From positions 4,960,001 through 5,024,000 of the forward strand of contig NZ_JAMZDZ010000001.1 in assembly GCF_024172085.1 (NCBI RefSeq): a DNA stretch of 64,000 bases, given 5' to 3'. Below are positions 16,293-25,765 of the stretch, in pieces. The position numbers were made by a program, and so were the translations under genes. This DNA is from Hamadaea flava. GTDB lineage: Bacteria; Actinomycetota; Actinomycetes; Mycobacteriales; Micromonosporaceae. Every line of letters begins with the position of its first letter. Positions within the stretch are counted from its first letter, which is position 1. The notes beneath the pieces are model-generated. The model was given only the letters and a program-made list of their open reading frames with translations, had not been told where the DNA came from and did no database searches.

Positions 16293-18830
16293 GTGGCGTT
16301 GGCGCTCTATCGCAAGTACCGTCCGCGCACCTTCGCCGAGGTGATCGGGCAGGAGCACGTGACGGAGCCGCTGATTCAGGCGCTCAGCGCCGGGCGGCTG
16401 AACCACGCATACCTCTTCTCCGGGCCGCGCGGCTGTGGCAAGACCTCCAGCGCCCGCATCCTGGCCCGGTCGCTGAACTGTGAGAAGGGTCCGACGCCCG
16501 ACCCGTGCGGTGAGTGCGAGTCCTGTCGGGCCCTGGCGCCCGACGGCCCTGGCTCGATCGACGTCATCGAGATCGACGCCGCGTCGCACGGTGGTGTCGA
16601 CGACGCCCGTGAGCTGCGGGAGCGAGCCTTCTTCGCGCCGGCCGTCAGCCGCTTCAAGATCTACATCATCGACGAGGCGCACATGGTCTCGTCGGCGGGC
16701 TTCAACGCGCTGCTCAAGCTCGTCGAGGAGCCCCCGGATTACGTGAAGTTCGTGTTCGCCACCACCGAGCCGGAGAAGGTGCTCGGCACGATCAAGTCGC
16801 GGACGCACCACTATCCCTTCCGGCTGATCCCGCCCGGCGTTCTGCGGCCTTACCTCGAGAAGCTGTGCGAGCTCGAGGGCGTCACCGTCGACCCGATGGT
16901 GCTGCCGCTCGTGGTTCGCGCCGGCGGCGGCTCGGCCCGGGATTCGCTGTCCGTGCTCGACCAGCTCATCGCGGGCGCGGGACCCGAAGGCGTCGCGTAC
17001 GCCCGCGCGGTCGCGTTGCTCGGCGTCACCGACGCCACGCTGATCGACGACGTCTGTGACGCGCTCGCCGCAGGAGATGCGGCCGCTGCCTTCGGTGCGA
17101 TCGACCGGGTCGCCGAGGCCGGGCATGATCCCCGCCGCTTCACCGCCGATCTGCTGGAGCGGTTGCGCGACCTGATCTTGCTGCGGCAGATCCCGGACGC
17201 GGCGGCCAAGGGCCTGATCGACGCCCCGGCCGATCAAGTGGAGCGGATGCAGGCTCAGGCGCAGCGGCTCGGTCCGGCGACGTTGTCCCGGTGGGCCGAG
17301 ATCGCCCACAACGGGCTGATCGAGATGCGGGGCACGACCTCGACGCGGCTGCTGCTGGAGCTGATCACCGCGCGGATGCTCCTGCCGACCGTGGACGCCT
17401 CCGAGGTCGGGCTGCTGTCCCGGATCGAACGCCTGGAGCAGGGCGTACCGAGCATCGGTTCGGCGGGCTCGGCTCCAGCGTCCGCAGGCTCCGCTCAGGG
17501 TTCGGCGCTGCCGGGCGACGGCGACGGACGAGCGGCCGCCCGTGCCGCAGCGGCGTCGGCTGCCCGATCGGCGTCCTCCACCACGCCGTCTTCTGCTCCC
17601 GCGTCGGCCCCACCGGCGGCGTCGGCCGCGTCCGTTGCGCCGACTCCGGTATCGGCTGCGCCCGCCCCGGTCGCCGACCACCCGACCTCGGCACCGCCCG
17701 CGAACGGGCCGGTCGCCGACCGTTCGGCTGCGGCGAACCGACCGGTGTCCGCCCCGGTGAATCCGGACCCCGCATCGGTCGACCGCCCGGTATCAGCCCC
17801 GGCGAGCCCGGCGTCCGCTGTTCCGGCCGGCGGCGAGATCGACGCTCCTACCCTGCGCCGGGCCTGGGACGAGATCGTGCAGCTCACCGGGCGCAGCAAC
17901 AAGCGGATGGCGGCGATGGCGCGAGACGGCGTCGTCCGCGACGTCGACGGCACCACGATCGTGCTGGTCTTCAAGGCTTCATTCCACGCGAACTCGGTCA
18001 GCGCCGATCCCGGCGCCCTGCTCGACGCCGTGCACGAGGTCGTCGGCGGGCGCTGGCAGCTGCGCTGCGAAGTCGGTGGCGGCGGCGACCAGCGTGGCGG
18101 CGGCGACCAGCGTGGCGGCGGAGGCGGCGGCGCGGTTTCGCGTACGGCGAGCCGGCCGGCGCAGCCGACTCGTCCGACTGCCGGACCACGTGAGCCCCGG
18201 AGCGCGCCTCCGGCGGCCGATGCGGAGGACTGGCCAGCCACCGCACCGATCGGCGGTGCCTCGGGTTCGTCCAGTGCCGATGCCGGCGGCGATGGCGATG
18301 CCCCGGTGAGTCCGGCCGGGCCGTCGGCCGCCACCCCCGTACGCAGCCAGCCGGTCGCCCAAGCGCAGGCTGCCGCCCAGACGCAGCCTGTCGGCGGCCG
18401 GGCCGGGACAGCGACCGCCGTCGCCGACGAGGACTTCGGTCCGCTCGACGAGCCGCCGTACGACCCCGAGTTCGACGGGCCTCTGAACCGTTCAGCCGCC
18501 GGCGGGGCCGCGACGGCGACCGCGGTCGCACCGCAGCGTGCGGCGCAGAACGGCGCTCGGGCGGCGGCCCGGTCAGCAGCAGCTGCCGCAGCTGGCGCCG
18601 CTGCGGGCAAGACGGCCCCGGCCAACGGACGCGCAGCTCCGCGTACGCCTGCCTCGCCGACGGCCGCGCCCCGGGCGGCGACCGAGGCCGAGGAACCCGG
18701 GTTCGATCCGGGTGACGAGCCGACCGACGAGGTCATCGACGCCGCCACCGTGCGGCAGTCCGTCGAGCAGCAGGCGATCGACTCGCTCCGGCAGTCGTTC
18801 TCGCACGTCGAGAAGATCGCGGACCTCTGA
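16293..18830 (+). CDS. dnaX: DNA polymerase III subunit gamma/tau
   Basis: 845 residues. The clamp-loader ATPase part (~1-370) has the start LALYRKYRPRTFAEVIGQE, Walker A GPRGCGKTS at ~44-52, a four-Cys zinc module (NCEKGPTPDPCGECESC, ~63-79), Walker B IIDEAH, and SRTHHYPF sensor. Residues ~370-500 are the helical collar. From ~395 on there is a very long Ala/Pro/Gly-rich tail, including Gly-Gly-Gly-Asp-Gln-Arg repeats. It is interrupted by a folded block at ~510-580 (RRAWDEIVQLTGRSNKRMAA) and a conserved C-terminal end (AIDSLRQSFSHVEKIADL). GTG 16293 matches family starts. Followed by ybaB and recR, a conserved replication-repair cluster. Confidence 0.95.
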   Translation: MALALYRKYRPRTFAEVIGQEHVTEPLIQALSAGRLNHAYLFSGPRGCGKTSSARILARSLNCEKGPTPDPCGECESCRALAPDGPGSIDVIEIDAASHGGVDDARELRERAFFAPAVSRFKIYIIDEAHMVSSAGFNALLKLVEEPPDYVKFVFATTEPEKVLGTIKSRTHHYPFRLIPPGVLRPYLEKLCELEGVTVDPMVLPLVVRAGGGSARDSLSVLDQLIAGAGPEGVAYARAVALLGVTDATLIDDVCDALAAGDAAAAFGAIDRVAEAGHDPRRFTADLLERLRDLILLRQIPDAAAKGLIDAPADQVERMQAQAQRLGPATLSRWAEIAHNGLIEMRGTTSTRLLLELITARMLLPTVDASEVGLLSRIERLEQGVPSIGSAGSAPASAGSAQGSALPGDGDGRAAARAAAASAARSASSTTPSSAPASAPPAASAASVAPTPVSAAPAPVADHPTSAPPANGPVADRSAAANRPVSAPVNPDPASVDRPVSAPASPASAVPAGGEIDAPTLRRAWDEIVQLTGRSNKRMAAMARDGVVRDVDGTTIVLVFKASFHANSVSADPGALLDAVHEVVGGRWQLRCEVGGGGDQRGGGDQRGGGGGGAVSRTASRPAQPTRPTAGPREPRSAPPAADAEDWPATAPIGGASGSSSADAGGDGDAPVSPAGPSAATPVRSQPVAQAQAAAQTQPVGGRAGTATAVADEDFGPLDEPPYDPEFDGPLNRSAAGGAATATAVAPQRAAQNGARAAARSAAAAAAGAAAGKTAPANGRAAPRTPASPTAAPRAATEAEEPGFDPGDEPTDEVIDAATVRQSVEQQAIDSLRQSFSHVEKIADL

Positions 18831-18957
18831 GCACGCACTCTCTCGGCGACGACCCGCCGCGCTGTCTCAGGGCGGGCGGGAACAGCGGTGAGCGCGAGGT
18901 TAGTCGGTCCGCTGCATTATTCTGGCGGCGTAAGCATTCGTGACGAAAGGCTGACAG

Positions 18958-19278
18958 ATGCGTCCCGGTGGCATGCCCAACATGCAGCAGCTCATGAAGC
19001 AGGCGCAGCAGATGCAGCGCAAGCTCGAGGCCGCCCAGGCCGAGTTGGCGGAGCTGGAGCTGACCGGTGCCGCGGGCAACGGTCTGGTGACCGTCACCGT
19101 GACCGGTGACGGCGCGCCCAAGAGTGTGACGATCGATCCGAAGGTGGTCGACGCCGACGACGTCGAGACCTTGGAGGACCTTGTGCTCGCCGCGTTCACC
19201 AGCGCGCTCGACGAGGCGGCGAAGGTGCGCGACGCGAAGATGGGGCCGTTGACCGGCGGCATGGGTCTGCCGTTCTGA
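18958..19278 (+). CDS. ybaB: YbaB/EbfC nucleoid-associated protein
   Basis: 106 residues. Small dimeric DNA-binding protein. The N-terminal Gln/Met-rich helix ([22 protein letters not shown], truncated here in quotation) and the central [18 protein letters not shown] strand pair are diagnostic. Its stop overlaps the recR start by one base (TGATG), the usual dnaX-ybaB-recR arrangement. Confidence 0.95.
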   Translation: MRPGGMPNMQQLMKQAQQMQRKLEAAQAELAELELTGAAGNGLVTVTVTGDGAPKSVTIDPKVVDADDVETLEDLVLAAFTSALDEAAKVRDAKMGPLTGGMGLPF

Positions 19279-19871
19279 TGTACGAGGGTGCGATCCAGGA
19301 TCTGATCGACGAGCTCGGCCGACTGCCGGGCATCGGGCCGAAGAGTGCTCAGCGGTTGGCGTTCCATGTGCTCGCGGCCGACCCTGCCGACGTGCGCCGG
19401 TTGGCGCAGACGTTGCTGCGGGTCAAGGACGTCGTGAAGTTCTGCACCATCTGCTTCAACGTCGCCGAGGACGACAAGTGCCGGATCTGCCGGGACGCCC
19501 GGCGGAGCGACGAGGTTCTGTGCGTCGTGGAGGAGCCGAAGGACGTCGTGGCGATCGAGCGGACGAACGAGTTCCGCGGGCGCTATCACGTCCTCGGTGG
19601 TGCCATCAATCCCCTCGAAGGGGTCGGTCCGGACAATCTGCGCATCCGCGAGCTGATGGCGCGACTGTCCACTGGGGAGGTCAAGGAGATGATCCTGGCC
19701 ACCGACCCGAACACCGAGGGTGAAGCTACCGCCACGTATCTGGCGTTGCTGGTCAAGCCCATGGGGATCACGGTGTCGCGGCTCGCGAGCGGCCTGCCGG
19801 TCGGCGGCGATCTTGAGTACGCCGACGAGATCACCCTGGGCAGGGCGTTCGAAGGACGACGAACCGTCTGA
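19278..19871 (+). CDS. recR: Recombination mediator RecR
   Basis: 197 residues, full length. Works with RecO/RecF to load RecA at single-strand gaps. Domains: N-terminal helix-hairpin-helix ([18 protein letters not shown], ~13-30), a four-Cys zinc finger ([16 protein letters not shown], ~56-71), and a Toprim domain ([42 protein letters not shown]), closing with [12 protein letters not shown]. Starts one base inside the ybaB stop. Its stop codon abuts a 22-nt direct repeat. Confidence 0.96.
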   Translation: MYEGAIQDLIDELGRLPGIGPKSAQRLAFHVLAADPADVRRLAQTLLRVKDVVKFCTICFNVAEDDKCRICRDARRSDEVLCVVEEPKDVVAIERTNEFRGRYHVLGGAINPLEGVGPDNLRIRELMARLSTGEVKEMILATDPNTEGEATATYLALLVKPMGITVSRLASGLPVGGDLEYADEITLGRAFEGRRTV

Positions 19872-19872
19872 C

Positions 19873-19909
19873 GGGCTCACAACGATCCCTGACAGGGCTC
19901 ACAACGATC
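19873..19909. repeat. 22-nt-spaced direct repeat in the ABC-operon promoter region
   Basis: GGGCTCACAACGATC occurs at 19873-19887 and again at 19895-19909, one or two helical turns apart (22 nt), immediately after the recR stop and ~85 nt before the transporter operon. It could be a tandem activator or repressor site, or a simple duplication. Confidence 0.6.
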
Positions 19910-19993
19910 TGATATCGGCCTCTCCTCTGTCCACCGATCAGCTATTAGTGTCCGGCTATCGGTGAAGCACGTCACAGGACAGAGGTGAACCAT

Positions 19994-21664
19994 ATGAGCG
20001 CCTCAAGGCTCCGAACCGTTACCGCGGTCCTCGCAGCCTCGGTGGCCGTTTCGCTGGCCCTGGCCGGATGCCAGAGCAAGCGGGATGACACATCAACCTC
20101 CACGAAGAAGGACAAGCTCGTCTTCGGGGTGGCCGGCGACGCGAAGGTCATGGACCCCGCGTTGGCGAGCGACGGAGAGTCGTTCCGGGTCGCGCGCCAG
20201 ATGTTCGAGGGTCTGGTCAAGCCGGAAGAGGGTGGCACGAAGATCGTGCCGTCCCTGGCCGAGAGCTGGACGCCGGACGCGGCGGGTACGACGTGGACGT
20301 TCAAGCTGAAGACGGGCGTCAAGTTCCACGACGGCACCGACTTCAACGCCGAGGCCGTCTGCACCAACTTCAACCGCTGGTACAACTGGTCCGGCCTGAT
20401 GCAGAACCAGGACATCTCGTCGTACTGGCAGGACGTCTTCGGTGGCTTCGCCAAGAACGAGTCCGCCGAGCTTCCGCCGAGCCTCTTCAAGAGCTGCACG
20501 GCCAAGGACGCGGCGACGGTTGACATCGCCCTCACCCGGGTCACCTCCAAGTTCCCGGCGGCGCTCGCGCTGCCCGCGTTCTCGATGCAGAGCCCGAAGG
20601 CGCTCAAGGACTTCGAGGCCGACAAGGTGGGCGGCACCGCCGACAACATCACCTACCCGGCGTACGCGCAGGAGCACCCGGTCGGCACCGGCCCCTACAA
20701 GTTCGTCAAGTGGGACCACACCAACAAGGCCGTCGAGCTGGTCGCGAACGACAGCTACTCCGGGGACAAGGCGAAGATCAAGACCCTGATCTTCAAGACC
20801 ATCTCCGACCTGACCGCCCGCAAGCAGGCGCTGCGCAGCGGTGAGATCCAGGGCTACGACCTGGTCGCCCCGGCGGACATGAAGCCGCTGAAGGACGAGG
20901 GCTTCAACGTCCTGCCCCGGCCGGCGTTCAACATCCTCTACCTGGCGATCAACCAGAGCGGCAACCCGGCGCTCAAGGACGTCCGGGTCCGGCAGGCGAT
21001 CGCGTACGCGGTCAACCGCCAGGCCATCGTGGACTCCAAGTTCCCGACGGGCTCGTCGGTGGCGCTGGAGTTCCAGCCGCCCGGTCTCGACGGTTACAAC
21101 GACGCCGTGACCAAGTACGACTACAACGTCGACAAGGCCAAGCAGCTCCTGGCCGACGCCAAGGCGACGAACCTGAAGCTGGACTTCTACTACCCGACCG
21201 AGGTCACTCGGCCGTACATGCCGGCGCCGAAGGACATCTTCGAGCTGATCACCGCCGACCTCGCCAAGGTGGGCATCACGGTCACGCCGCACGCGCTGAA
21301 GTGGAGCCCGGATTACCTCAACGCGGTGCAGACGGGCAAGAAGCACGATCTGCACCTGCTGGGCTGGACCGGTGACTACGCGGACGCGTACAACTTCATC
21401 GGCACCATGTTCGACCGCCAGAAGGGCGAGTGGGGCTTCAACAACCCTGAGCTGTTCGCGCAGTTCAAGGAGGCCGACAGCGAGCCGGATCAGGCGAAGC
21501 GGGTCGAGAAGTACAAGGCCCTGAACGCCAAGGTCATGGAGTTCCTGCCGGGTGTGCCGATCGCGCACGGTCCGCCGGCGATCGTCTTCGGCAAGGACGT
21601 GACCGGGGTCAAGCCCAGTCCGTTGACCGACGAGAAGTTTGCGACGGCGTACTACACGTCCTGA
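19994..21664 (+). CDS. ABC oligopeptide-type substrate-binding lipoprotein
   Basis: 556 residues, SBP_bac_5 family (DppA/OppA type). The signal peptide ends in the lipobox LALAGC with the lipidated Cys at 26. The mature protein shows DPALASDGESFRVARQMFEGL near the start, the FHDGTDFNAEAV motif (family F-x-D-G-x-P/F), RQAIAYAVNRQAI, and the terminal domain expected for peptides/nickel. It captures a peptide or similar solute outside the membrane and delivers it to the downstream permeases. ATG 19994 is chosen over GTG 19985 because AGAGGTG sits 6 nt before it. First gene of a complete five-gene importer. Confidence 0.93.
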   Translation: MSASRLRTVTAVLAASVAVSLALAGCQSKRDDTSTSTKKDKLVFGVAGDAKVMDPALASDGESFRVARQMFEGLVKPEEGGTKIVPSLAESWTPDAAGTTWTFKLKTGVKFHDGTDFNAEAVCTNFNRWYNWSGLMQNQDISSYWQDVFGGFAKNESAELPPSLFKSCTAKDAATVDIALTRVTSKFPAALALPAFSMQSPKALKDFEADKVGGTADNITYPAYAQEHPVGTGPYKFVKWDHTNKAVELVANDSYSGDKAKIKTLIFKTISDLTARKQALRSGEIQGYDLVAPADMKPLKDEGFNVLPRPAFNILYLAINQSGNPALKDVRVRQAIAYAVNRQAIVDSKFPTGSSVALEFQPPGLDGYNDAVTKYDYNVDKAKQLLADAKATNLKLDFYYPTEVTRPYMPAPKDIFELITADLAKVGITVTPHALKWSPDYLNAVQTGKKHDLHLLGWTGDYADAYNFIGTMFDRQKGEWGFNNPELFAQFKEADSEPDQAKRVEKYKALNAKVMEFLPGVPIAHGPPAIVFGKDVTGVKPSPLTDEKFATAYYTS

Positions 21665-21679
21665 TTCCCCACATAACGC

Positions 21680-21715
21680 CTAGGCGGCACACGGCAATGC
21701 CCGTGTGCCGCCTAG
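21680..21715 (+). terminator. Hairpin between binding protein and permease genes
   Basis: CTAGGCGGCACACGG and its complement CCGTGTGCCGCCTAG (15 bp) with a 6-nt loop, no U-run. It lies 15 bp after the binding-protein stop and within the operon, so it probably acts as a partial terminator or 3' stabiliser. That would keep binding protein in excess over permeases. Confidence 0.75.
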
Positions 21716-21743
21716 CCGTGGCACACCCACAAGGACGCCGCCC

Positions 21744-22748
21744 ATGTTCCGTTACATCGTCCGGCGACTGCTCCAGCTCATACCCACGCTGCTGGGCTTG
21801 TCGCTGATCCTCTTCCTCTGGCTGCATCGGCTGCCCGGCGGACCCGAGACCGCGATCCTCGGTGAACGCGGTACGCCCGAGACGCGCCTCAAGCTGCGCC
21901 ACGACCTCGGCCTTGACCAGCCATTGTGGATCCAATACGCCCGGTTCATGCGCCGCCTGATCACCGGTGACCTCGGGGTGTCGATCAACACGCACCGCCC
22001 GGTGACCACCGAGTTCATGGAACGTTTCCCGGGCACCGTCGAGCTGACCGTCTCCGCCCTGATCATCGCCATCGGCCTGGGCATTCCGCTCGGCTACCTG
22101 GCCGCCCGCAAGCGCGGCGGTCTCCTGGACTACTCCTCGGTCGCGGGTTCCCTGCTCGGCGTCTGCGTCCCGATCTTCGTGCTGGCGTACCTGATCAAGG
22201 AGGTCTTCGCCGTCAAGCTGGGCTGGTTCCCGTCGGCCGGGCGGCAGGACGTCACGATCGACGCGACCCGCGTCACCAACTTCTACGTCCTCGACGGCAT
22301 CCTCACCGGTGAGTGGGACGCGGCCGCCGACGCGCTGAAGCACCTGATCCTGCCGGCGATGACCCTGGCGACCATTCCGCTCGCCATCATCGTGCGGATG
22401 ACGCGGGCCAGCGTCCTGGAAGTCCTCGGCGAGGACTACGTCCGGACCGCGCAGGCCAAGGGCCTGACCGAACGCACCGTACGCGGCCGGCACATCATGC
22501 GGAACGCGCTGCTCCCCGTCGTGACCACGATCGGCCTGCTCACCGGTGGTCTGCTCTCCGGCGCGGTGTTGACCGAGACGGTGTACGCCTTCACCGGGAT
22601 CGGCCAGTTCATCGCCGAGTCGATCGACCATCGGGACTATCCGGTGCTCATGGGCTTCATCATGTTCGTGGCGATCATCTACGTCACCGTCAACCTGCTC
22701 GTCGACGTCGCGTACGGCGTCATCGACCCGAGAGTGAGGGTGCGATGA
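21744..22748 (+). CDS. ABC peptide-type transporter permease (DppB-like)
   Basis: 334 residues, binding-protein-dependent transport permease with six helices. N-terminal FRYIVRRLLQLIPTLLGLSL segment then the periplasmic loop DLGVSINTHRPV. The EAA-like cytoplasmic loop is EDYVRTAQAKGLTERTVRGRH. ATG 21744 is preceded by AAGGA at ~10 nt. Its stop overlaps the next start (ATGA), so the two permeases are co-translated to form the heterodimeric channel. Confidence 0.93.
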   Translation: MFRYIVRRLLQLIPTLLGLSLILFLWLHRLPGGPETAILGERGTPETRLKLRHDLGLDQPLWIQYARFMRRLITGDLGVSINTHRPVTTEFMERFPGTVELTVSALIIAIGLGIPLGYLAARKRGGLLDYSSVAGSLLGVCVPIFVLAYLIKEVFAVKLGWFPSAGRQDVTIDATRVTNFYVLDGILTGEWDAAADALKHLILPAMTLATIPLAIIVRMTRASVLEVLGEDYVRTAQAKGLTERTVRGRHIMRNALLPVVTTIGLLTGGLLSGAVLTETVYAFTGIGQFIAESIDHRDYPVLMGFIMFVAIIYVTVNLLVDVAYGVIDPRVRVR

Positions 22749-23794
22749 CCCCCGACAATCTGACTCCCGAGGCAGCCGCTTCGGGCGCGACCGCGCCGGA
22801 GCAGCGTCAGGACGAGGCGACCGGGCTCAAGGGGCTGACCCCGAAGGCGAAGAAGCAGCGGCTCGACCGGCTTGCCGAGCTGGCCGCGGTGCACGCCGAC
22901 GAGAAGGGCCGCAGCCTCTGGGCCGAGGCGTTCCGCCGCGTACGCCGCAATCCCGCCGCCATCATCGGTGCGGGCATCCTGCTGATCTTCGTGCTGGTCG
23001 CGATCATCGGCCCGTTCCTCGTCCCGTACAGCCCGACCTCCACCGCCTGGGCCGACCAGGTGAAGGAGGGCCAGAACATCATTCCCGGGCCGAGTTCCGA
23101 GCATTGGTTCGGGCTGGACCACAACGGACGGGACGAGTTCAGCCGGGTCATCGTCGGAGCCCGGCAGACGCTGCTGGTCGGCGTCGTCGCCACGTCGCTG
23201 GGTCTGCTCGTGGGCTGCCTGCTCGGCGGGCTCGCGGGTTCGGCGTACGCGTTGGGCGGCCGTCGCGGACGGCAGGTCGACAACGCCATCATGCGGGTCG
23301 TCGACATGCTCCTGGCGATGCCGAGCCTGCTGCTGGCGGTGAGCGTCGCGGCCTTGCTCGGACCGAGTCTGATCACCGTCATGATCGCCGTCGGGGTGAT
23401 CTCGGTGCCGGTCTTCGCCCGGCTGCTCCGCGGTTCGATGATCTCTCAGGGCCATTCGGAATACGTCACCGCGGCCACCGCGCTCGGCGTACGCCGGGGC
23501 CGGATCGCTGTCGCCCACGTGCTGCCGAACTCGCTCGCGCCGGTACTCGTGCAGGCGACGTTGACGCTGGCCACGGCCATCATCGAGGCGGCCGCGCTGT
23601 CCTTCCTGGGCCTCGGCAACCCCGACCCGGCGGTGCCGGAGTGGGGCGTCATGCTGACCGACGCGCTGACCCGTCTCGAGGTGGCGCCCCGGCTCACGAT
23701 CTATCCCGCCGTCGGGATCATCATCACCGCGTTCGGGTTCACGCTGCTCGGCGAGGCGATGCGTGAGGCGCTCGATCCGAAGCTGAGGAAGTGA
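22745..23794 (+). CDS. ABC peptide-type transporter permease (DppC-like)
   Basis: 349 residues. A long charged cytoplasmic N-terminus (~1-65, with KAKKQRLDRLAELAAVHADE) precedes the OppC_N helix (AAIIGAGILLIFVLVAIIGPF). Five further helices follow, and the EAA loop EYVTAATALGVRRGRIAVAHVLPN. LSFLGLGNPDPAVPEWGVML is the DppC-type signature. The ~60-residue N-terminal extension is longer than usual. One base separates its stop from the first ATPase gene. Confidence 0.93.
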   Translation: MTPDNLTPEAAASGATAPEQRQDEATGLKGLTPKAKKQRLDRLAELAAVHADEKGRSLWAEAFRRVRRNPAAIIGAGILLIFVLVAIIGPFLVPYSPTSTAWADQVKEGQNIIPGPSSEHWFGLDHNGRDEFSRVIVGARQTLLVGVVATSLGLLVGCLLGGLAGSAYALGGRRGRQVDNAIMRVVDMLLAMPSLLLAVSVAALLGPSLITVMIAVGVISVPVFARLLRGSMISQGHSEYVTAATALGVRRGRIAVAHVLPNSLAPVLVQATLTLATAIIEAAALSFLGLGNPDPAVPEWGVMLTDALTRLEVAPRLTIYPAVGIIITAFGFTLLGEAMREALDPKLRK

Positions 23795-23795
23795 C

Positions 23796-24767
23796 ATGGC
23801 GCTGTTGGAAGTGCAAGACCTCGGCGTCACGTTCCACGCCGATCGCGACGTCCGAGCGGTGGACGGCGTCTCGTTCACCGTCGACGCCGGTCAGGTGGTC
23901 GGGCTGGTGGGGGAGTCGGGGTGCGGCAAGTCCGTCACCTCGCTCGCCCTGATCGGCCTGCTCCCGCATCAGAACACCAAGCGCGTGCAGGTGGACGGCA
24001 GCGCCAAGTTCGACGGGCTCGACCTGTTGCGGGCTGACCGGCGTACGCTGCGCGACATCCGGGGCCGGGAGATCGCGATGATCTTCCAGGACCCGCTGTC
24101 CTCGTTGAACCCGGTCGTGCCGATCGGAGTGCAGGTCGCCGAGGTGCTGGTACGCCACCGGGGCCTCGGCAAGCACGAGGCGGAGCGGCGTTCGGCCGAG
24201 TTGCTCGATCGCGTCGGCATCCCGGACCCGCGACGGCGGCTGAAGGAGTACCCGCATCAGCTGTCGGGCGGGATGCGCCAGCGGGCGCTGATCGCGATGG
24301 CGGTGGCCTGTCGGCCCCGCCTGCTCATCGCCGACGAGCCGACGACCGCGCTGGACGTGACCATTCAGGCCCAGATCCTGGAGTTGCTGAAGGAGTTGGT
24401 CCGGGAGGACGGCACGGCGCTGATCATGATCACGCACGATCTCGGTGTGGTCGCCGGGCTCTGCGACAGCGTCAACGTCCTGTACGCCGGACGGGTGGTG
24501 GAGAGCGCCGGCCGCCATGAGCTGTTCGGCCACCCCACGCACCCGTACACGGTGGGGCTGCTGAACTCGATTCCCCGCCTCGACGCCCTGCGCGGCGAGG
24601 AGCTGACCCCCATCCGGGGCTCGGTACGCGACGTCCTGGCCTGGTCGGCGGGGTGCGCGTTCGCGCCCCGATGCGACCGGGCGATCGACACCTGCCTGAC
24701 CGGCCCGCCGCCCCTGGAGGGCGACCGGCATGCCTACCGCTGCGTCAACCCGGAGGTCGCGCCGTGA
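23796..24767 (+). CDS. ABC peptide-type transporter ATPase (DppD-like)
   Basis: 323 residues. Walker A GESGCGKS (~38-45), Q-loop at [12 protein letters not shown], signature [12 protein letters not shown], Walker [13 protein letters not shown], switch His in ITHDLGVV. The C-terminal oligopeptide-transporter extension contains [14 protein letters not shown], the Cys cluster of Dpp/Opp ATPases (a possible iron-sulfur site). Stop overlaps the second ATPase start by GTGA. Confidence 0.94.
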   Translation: MALLEVQDLGVTFHADRDVRAVDGVSFTVDAGQVVGLVGESGCGKSVTSLALIGLLPHQNTKRVQVDGSAKFDGLDLLRADRRTLRDIRGREIAMIFQDPLSSLNPVVPIGVQVAEVLVRHRGLGKHEAERRSAELLDRVGIPDPRRRLKEYPHQLSGGMRQRALIAMAVACRPRLLIADEPTTALDVTIQAQILELLKELVREDGTALIMITHDLGVVAGLCDSVNVLYAGRVVESAGRHELFGHPTHPYTVGLLNSIPRLDALRGEELTPIRGSVRDVLAWSAGCAFAPRCDRAIDTCLTGPPPLEGDRHAYRCVNPEVAP

Positions 24768-25756
24768 CCGCACTGGTGGAGATCAAGGATCTGCAGGTCC
24801 ATTTCCCGATCCTGCGTGGTGTCGTGTTCGACCGGGTCGTCGGCCACGTCAAGGCGGTTGACGGGGTGACCCTCAGCGTGCCCCGGGGCAAGACGTACGG
24901 GCTGGTCGGCGAGTCGGGCTGTGGCAAGACGACGCTGGGCCGGGCGCTGTTGCGCCTGGTCGAGCCGACCGGCGGCTCGGCGCTGTTCGACGGGACCGAC
25001 CTGACCAGCCTGAGCCCGTCCGCGTTGCGGGGGATGCGGCGGCGGATGCAGATGATCTTTCAGGATCCGCTGTCCTCGCTGGATCCCCGGCAGAACGTCG
25101 AGTCCATCCTGACCGAGGGCCTGGCCGCGCACGGGATCGGCGCCGATCGGGCCGAGCGGCGGGACATCGTCTGCGAGACGCTGGACGCGGTCGGCCTGCC
25201 CCGCTGGGCGCTGTCCCGCTACCCGCACGAGTTCTCCGGCGGGCAGCGGCAGCGCATCGGCATCGCCCGCGCCCTGGTCCTCAATCCGGATCTGATCGTC
25301 GCCGACGAGCCGGTGTCGGCCCTGGACGTCTCGATCCAGGCCCAGGTGGTCAACCTGCTGGGCAAGCTGCAGGCCGAGCGCGAGCTGACCTATCTCGTGA
25401 TCGCGCACGACCTCGCGGTGGTGCGGCACATCTCCGACGTCGTCGGCGTGATGTACCTGGGCGCGCTGGTCGAGGAGGCCTCGTCGACCGAGCTGTACCA
25501 GCGACCGCTGCACCCCTACACGAAGGCGCTGATGTCGGCGGTTCCGGTGCCGGATCCGCTGGTCGAGGAGCGTCGCGAGCGCATCCTGCTGTCCGGCGAC
25601 CTGCCCTCCCCGGCCAACCCGCCGTCGGGCTGCCGCTTCCGCACCCGGTGCCCCTGGGCTCAGGAGCGCTGCGCGCAGGAGCGCCCGGAGCTGCGCGTAC
25701 TCGCCGAGGGGCACACGGTGGCGTGCCACTTCGCCGAGGAGATCGAGAACGGCTGA
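24764..25756 (+). CDS. ABC peptide-type transporter ATPase (DppF-like)
   Basis: 330 residues. Walker [10 protein letters not shown], signature [15 protein letters not shown], Walker [13 protein letters not shown], switch His IAHDLAVV, and a C-terminal [14 protein letters not shown] cysteine cluster of the oligopeptide family. Last gene of the importer operon; GTG 24764 overlaps the previous stop. The next gene is convergent, 9 bp away, with no clear terminator between. Confidence 0.94.
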   Translation: MTALVEIKDLQVHFPILRGVVFDRVVGHVKAVDGVTLSVPRGKTYGLVGESGCGKTTLGRALLRLVEPTGGSALFDGTDLTSLSPSALRGMRRRMQMIFQDPLSSLDPRQNVESILTEGLAAHGIGADRAERRDIVCETLDAVGLPRWALSRYPHEFSGGQRQRIGIARALVLNPDLIVADEPVSALDVSIQAQVVNLLGKLQAERELTYLVIAHDLAVVRHISDVVGVMYLGALVEEASSTELYQRPLHPYTKALMSAVPVPDPLVEERRERILLSGDLPSPANPPSGCRFRTRCPWAQERCAQERPELRVLAEGHTVACHFAEEIENG

Positions 25757-25765
25757 GTCCTCGGG

